From: Rhyacophila brunnea
Taxonomy: Eukaryota > Arthropoda > Insecta > Trichoptera > Rhyacophilidae
Assembly (NCBI GenBank): GCA_022495005.1
Contig: JAGYXB010002036.1
Coordinates: forward strand, 310,001 to 374,000
Length of the DNA stretch: 64,000 nt
Direction of reading: 5' to 3'
The notes below the pieces were generated by a model. It was given only the letters and a program-made list of their open reading frames with translations, did not search any database and was not told the origin of the DNA. Positions 61,897 to 64,000 of the stretch are shown here, piece by piece; position 1 is the first letter of the stretch, and each line of letters opens with the position of its first letter. The translations under genes were made by a program, and so were the position numbers.

Positions 61897-62420
61897 TTTT
61901 TTTTTTTTTATTAAGGTCCGAAGTCTCAATTGAGTCTTATTTAGCTTTACTTTTTAACATACACTTTTAATACATATTATTACAATAATTACTCATACAG
62001 TTATTATAATACAAATTTACAGGAGAGGAAAAAAAAGAAAAAGAACAAAAACAGTTTAAACTTGTAGGCCACATTCACTCAGAAACATTTGGACACACTG
62101 GAACGCCTTGATATTCGGCCGAGCCAAAAATATCGTGAGATCCAGTGGCAATTGGTACTTTTGTTTACTTAAATCTTTAAGAAGCCGCTGTCTCTGGGTG
62201 TCATACAGAGAACATTGCCAAACAACGTGGTTAAAATCTTCAGTCTCACTTCCCCACCGGCACCTAGGGTTATTTATTATACCCAAGCGAGCCAGGGATG
62301 AGGCAAGATTATAATGGTCCGCTCTGCAGCGATTGGTTGTGACGATTGTTTCCCTATTTAGCATTTTATTGGTATACCATGGTTTGGTTTCAGAATTGAT
62401 ATTGGTGATTCTCTACTTTA
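61897..62420 (-). pseudogene. I/R1-like LINE 3' end with poly(A)
   Basis: The minus strand encodes about 120 codons: ETKPWYTNKMLNRETIV, NRCRADHYNLASSLARLGI, then CRWGSETEDFNHVVWQC, a Cys-His pattern found after the RNase H region of I/R1-group non-LTR elements. The stop is at 62056-62058. A 3' UTR of about 140 bp ends in a poly(A) tail (T run 61897-61913). The reverse transcriptase and endonuclease are missing, so the insertion is 5'-truncated. The clade assignment is by general pattern only. Confidence 0.72.
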
Positions 62421-62879
62421 ATAGAGTCGTCTTGCTATCGTAGTTGGGCCCATAAGAATAATGCGACTCTGCCAAAGTAGTCACTTTGACAGAGCTTCGG
62501 CGTCTATTTGCATCGTGGCGGCATTCCCAGTCGCGTCCGACGCACAAATAAACTGACACGACGCCGCACGATGCGTCTGACTCACACCTCTGATGACCTT
62601 AACCTTTCAGAAACAGGGAAATGTTGCGCATCTTCATAATATGCTATCATATTGCATAATTTTATTCGTATATTATAGCATTCTAGGATGCAATTGAAAA
62701 TCTAATCTATTATGCATAATATTTCAATTAAATGTAACAACCAAGGTTTTTTTTTTAATACGAGTATAATGATTTATTTTGGTATTATTATATGAATGAC
62801 TTTCAATTTGATTATTTTTTACTTCATGGTATGTCATAGTTACTTCATAATATGTATTATAGCTCCTCGTCTAAGCTTA
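62421..62879. other. No gene; GC-rich patch 62450-62600
   Basis: TTTGACAGAGC-type and CGACGCC-type sequence, not assigned. The remainder is AT-rich. Confidence 0.4.
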
Positions 62880-62998
62880 TTCTTCTTCTTCTTCTCTTTG
62901 GCTATATCCGCCCCTTAGTTGGAGCATATGGGTACTACATGGCTCCTCTACGAATCTCTGTCGCTCGCCAGTCTCCTTGTGTCATTCCAGGGGCCTTA
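62880..62998 (-). mobile_element. Possible RTE-like 3' end with GAA tail
   Basis: A TTCTTCTTCTTC run (the GAA tail on the minus strand) is preceded on that strand by a coding-like SDRDS segment resembling the DREKW region of the RTE C-terminus at 12.2 kb, with a stop inside. It is short and weakly supported. Confidence 0.35.
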
Positions 62999-63488
62999 TG
63001 TTATAACTAGTGACATGAAGTCACCCGACGACATGACGTAATTGTGACGTTACCTCAATACACGAATCGAGGCGAGCCGCCCAAGCACACGGCTCACCAT
63101 AGATATTATTATGCTGAAACACCTATTTGTATATGGGGACAATGAATAACGCCAGTATTTGAGTAGCGTTAATTTCACGAATGCTATTATCAATCCGGTA
63201 GTACGTCACAATGATGTCATATGACGTCATGTCGACCGCGCGACTTCAACTCGCAAGTTACAACAGAAGGCCCCAGGGCATGCAGCATACTATAGATCGA
63301 CCGTATACACTCTGTAGAATTGTAGATAGTCAGTGTGTATTTGCCATTGATAAGTGTGCATAGTGCCTGAAATGCCGAAAGACGAAACCCGGGTTGCAAT
63401 TAATTACTTAAATGGAATAAGTAGTACATAACTTAAATAAATTATAATTTATATTATACAAGCTTAAGAGTCCTTACGTATTTAGTGT
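62999..63488. other. No gene seen
   Basis: Contains repeated TGACGT/ACGTCA elements (for example 63217-63232), but no recognised gene. Confidence 0.4.
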
Positions 63489-63672
63489 CCATATGGTAAC
63501 CATTTGTAAAAAGGCGCTACAAATGTTGGGTTTCGTTTTGCGTAGTTCGCGGGTCTTTTCGGATATTACAGTACCTATTCAAAATTCTTTACAATTCGTT
63601 AGAACGAAAAACGATTGAATGCGGGTCAATTATTTGGGCACCAAATTAAATAGAATATCTTTTTCTAAGCCA
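63489..63672 (+). pseudogene. CR1/Jockey-type LINE scrap
   Basis: The plus strand reads MVTICKKALQMLGFVLRSSR and VFSDITV, parallel to IVTICNKALKMLGFVMRTSQ and VFSDVTV of the minus-strand LINE at 21484-22617. It is then broken by frameshifts and a stop, with a WAPH-like remnant near 63640. No ends are visible. Confidence 0.65.
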
Positions 63673-64000
63673 CAGTTCACCTAAATATACACTAAATATC
63701 CACTTATATACTATAATTTCACCTACACTATAATATATTTTCTATAATCTAAGACCTACACACTACAATTCAGTAAATTGCGATACCTATACTGTTTGTG
63801 ATACTACCTATAACTAAAACTGATTATTACCCTACATTGTTTCCTCTATAATGTGCAGATAATCTCAATTGAGTTAGTATATGCATTGTCATTAAAATTT
63901 AATTCCCTAACAAAATCAAAATTTAATTTATCTAGATAAATATAGTATTGAGGTGACGACATACAATTTGAGTGAAAGAACCATATTGTGTTGTAGATTT
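63673..64000. other. No gene seen
   Basis: AT-rich end of the window with no recognised feature. Confidence 0.5.

Overview
The window looks like AT-rich, gene-poor nuclear DNA of an insect. Lepidoptera fits best, because oligomers such as TAGGTACCTAC and TACCTACC recur, RTE retroelements end in GAT repeats, and there is a short TTAGG-type telomere-like patch. No complete host gene was found. Nearly every recognisable structure is a transposable element, and large AT-rich stretches between them show nothing I can name. Only two places hint at host-gene parts: a TATA/initiator core promoter near 34.43-34.46 kb, and a 59-codon open segment on the minus strand at 56.25-56.43 kb preceded by a plausible splice acceptor.

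Retroelements. An almost full-length RTE-clade LINE (9.05-12.27 kb, plus strand; APE endonuclease plus reverse transcriptase) is broken by two single-base frameshifts. Two 5'-truncated relatives lie on the minus strand at 19.76 and 49.71 kb. A third, from a diverged RTE lineage, is at 7.96-8.42 kb. A CR1/Jockey-type LINE leaves minus-strand 3' pieces at 6.67-7.95 and 32.23-32.58 kb. A second LINE of this type is at 21.48-22.62 kb (minus), with a scrap at 63.49 kb (plus). A LINE with an I/R1-like cysteine-histidine tail and poly(A) ends at 61.90 kb (minus). tRNA-derived SINE-like sequences occur near 1.2, 12.7, 15.5, 28.1, 37.3 and 46.4 kb.

DNA transposons. At least three non-autonomous hAT-type elements share the terminus CAGTGGCG (2160-2976, 15693-16475, 57644-58941); two have perfect 8-bp target duplications, and the third carries a nested second hAT. 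A related CAGTGGCGGC element lies at 38314-38856. Other hAT-like units are at 13.1, 44.8 and 59.1 kb. A separate family with CAATGA ends and perfect 8-bp duplications has two copies (8637-8985 and 59581-59920), the second nested inside the 59.1-60.1 kb element. A pogo/Tigger-like remnant with TA duplications lies at 25294-25819. Further inverted-repeat elements are at 7.0, 27.3, 35.8 and 52.4 kb.

The most unusual object is 29361-31772. It is a 2.4-kb unit with 30-bp terminal inverted repeats, flanking TA, repeated TTTTAGGGG motifs near both ends, and an internal head-to-head array (seven forward and three reversed monomers of about 111-130 bp). A second complex spot is 47.58-48.67 kb, where a nest of CAGTGTTGCC inverted repeats is bracketed by a roughly 90-bp direct duplication. 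These elements act by insertion and nesting; no operon-like or pathway-like gene grouping is visible.
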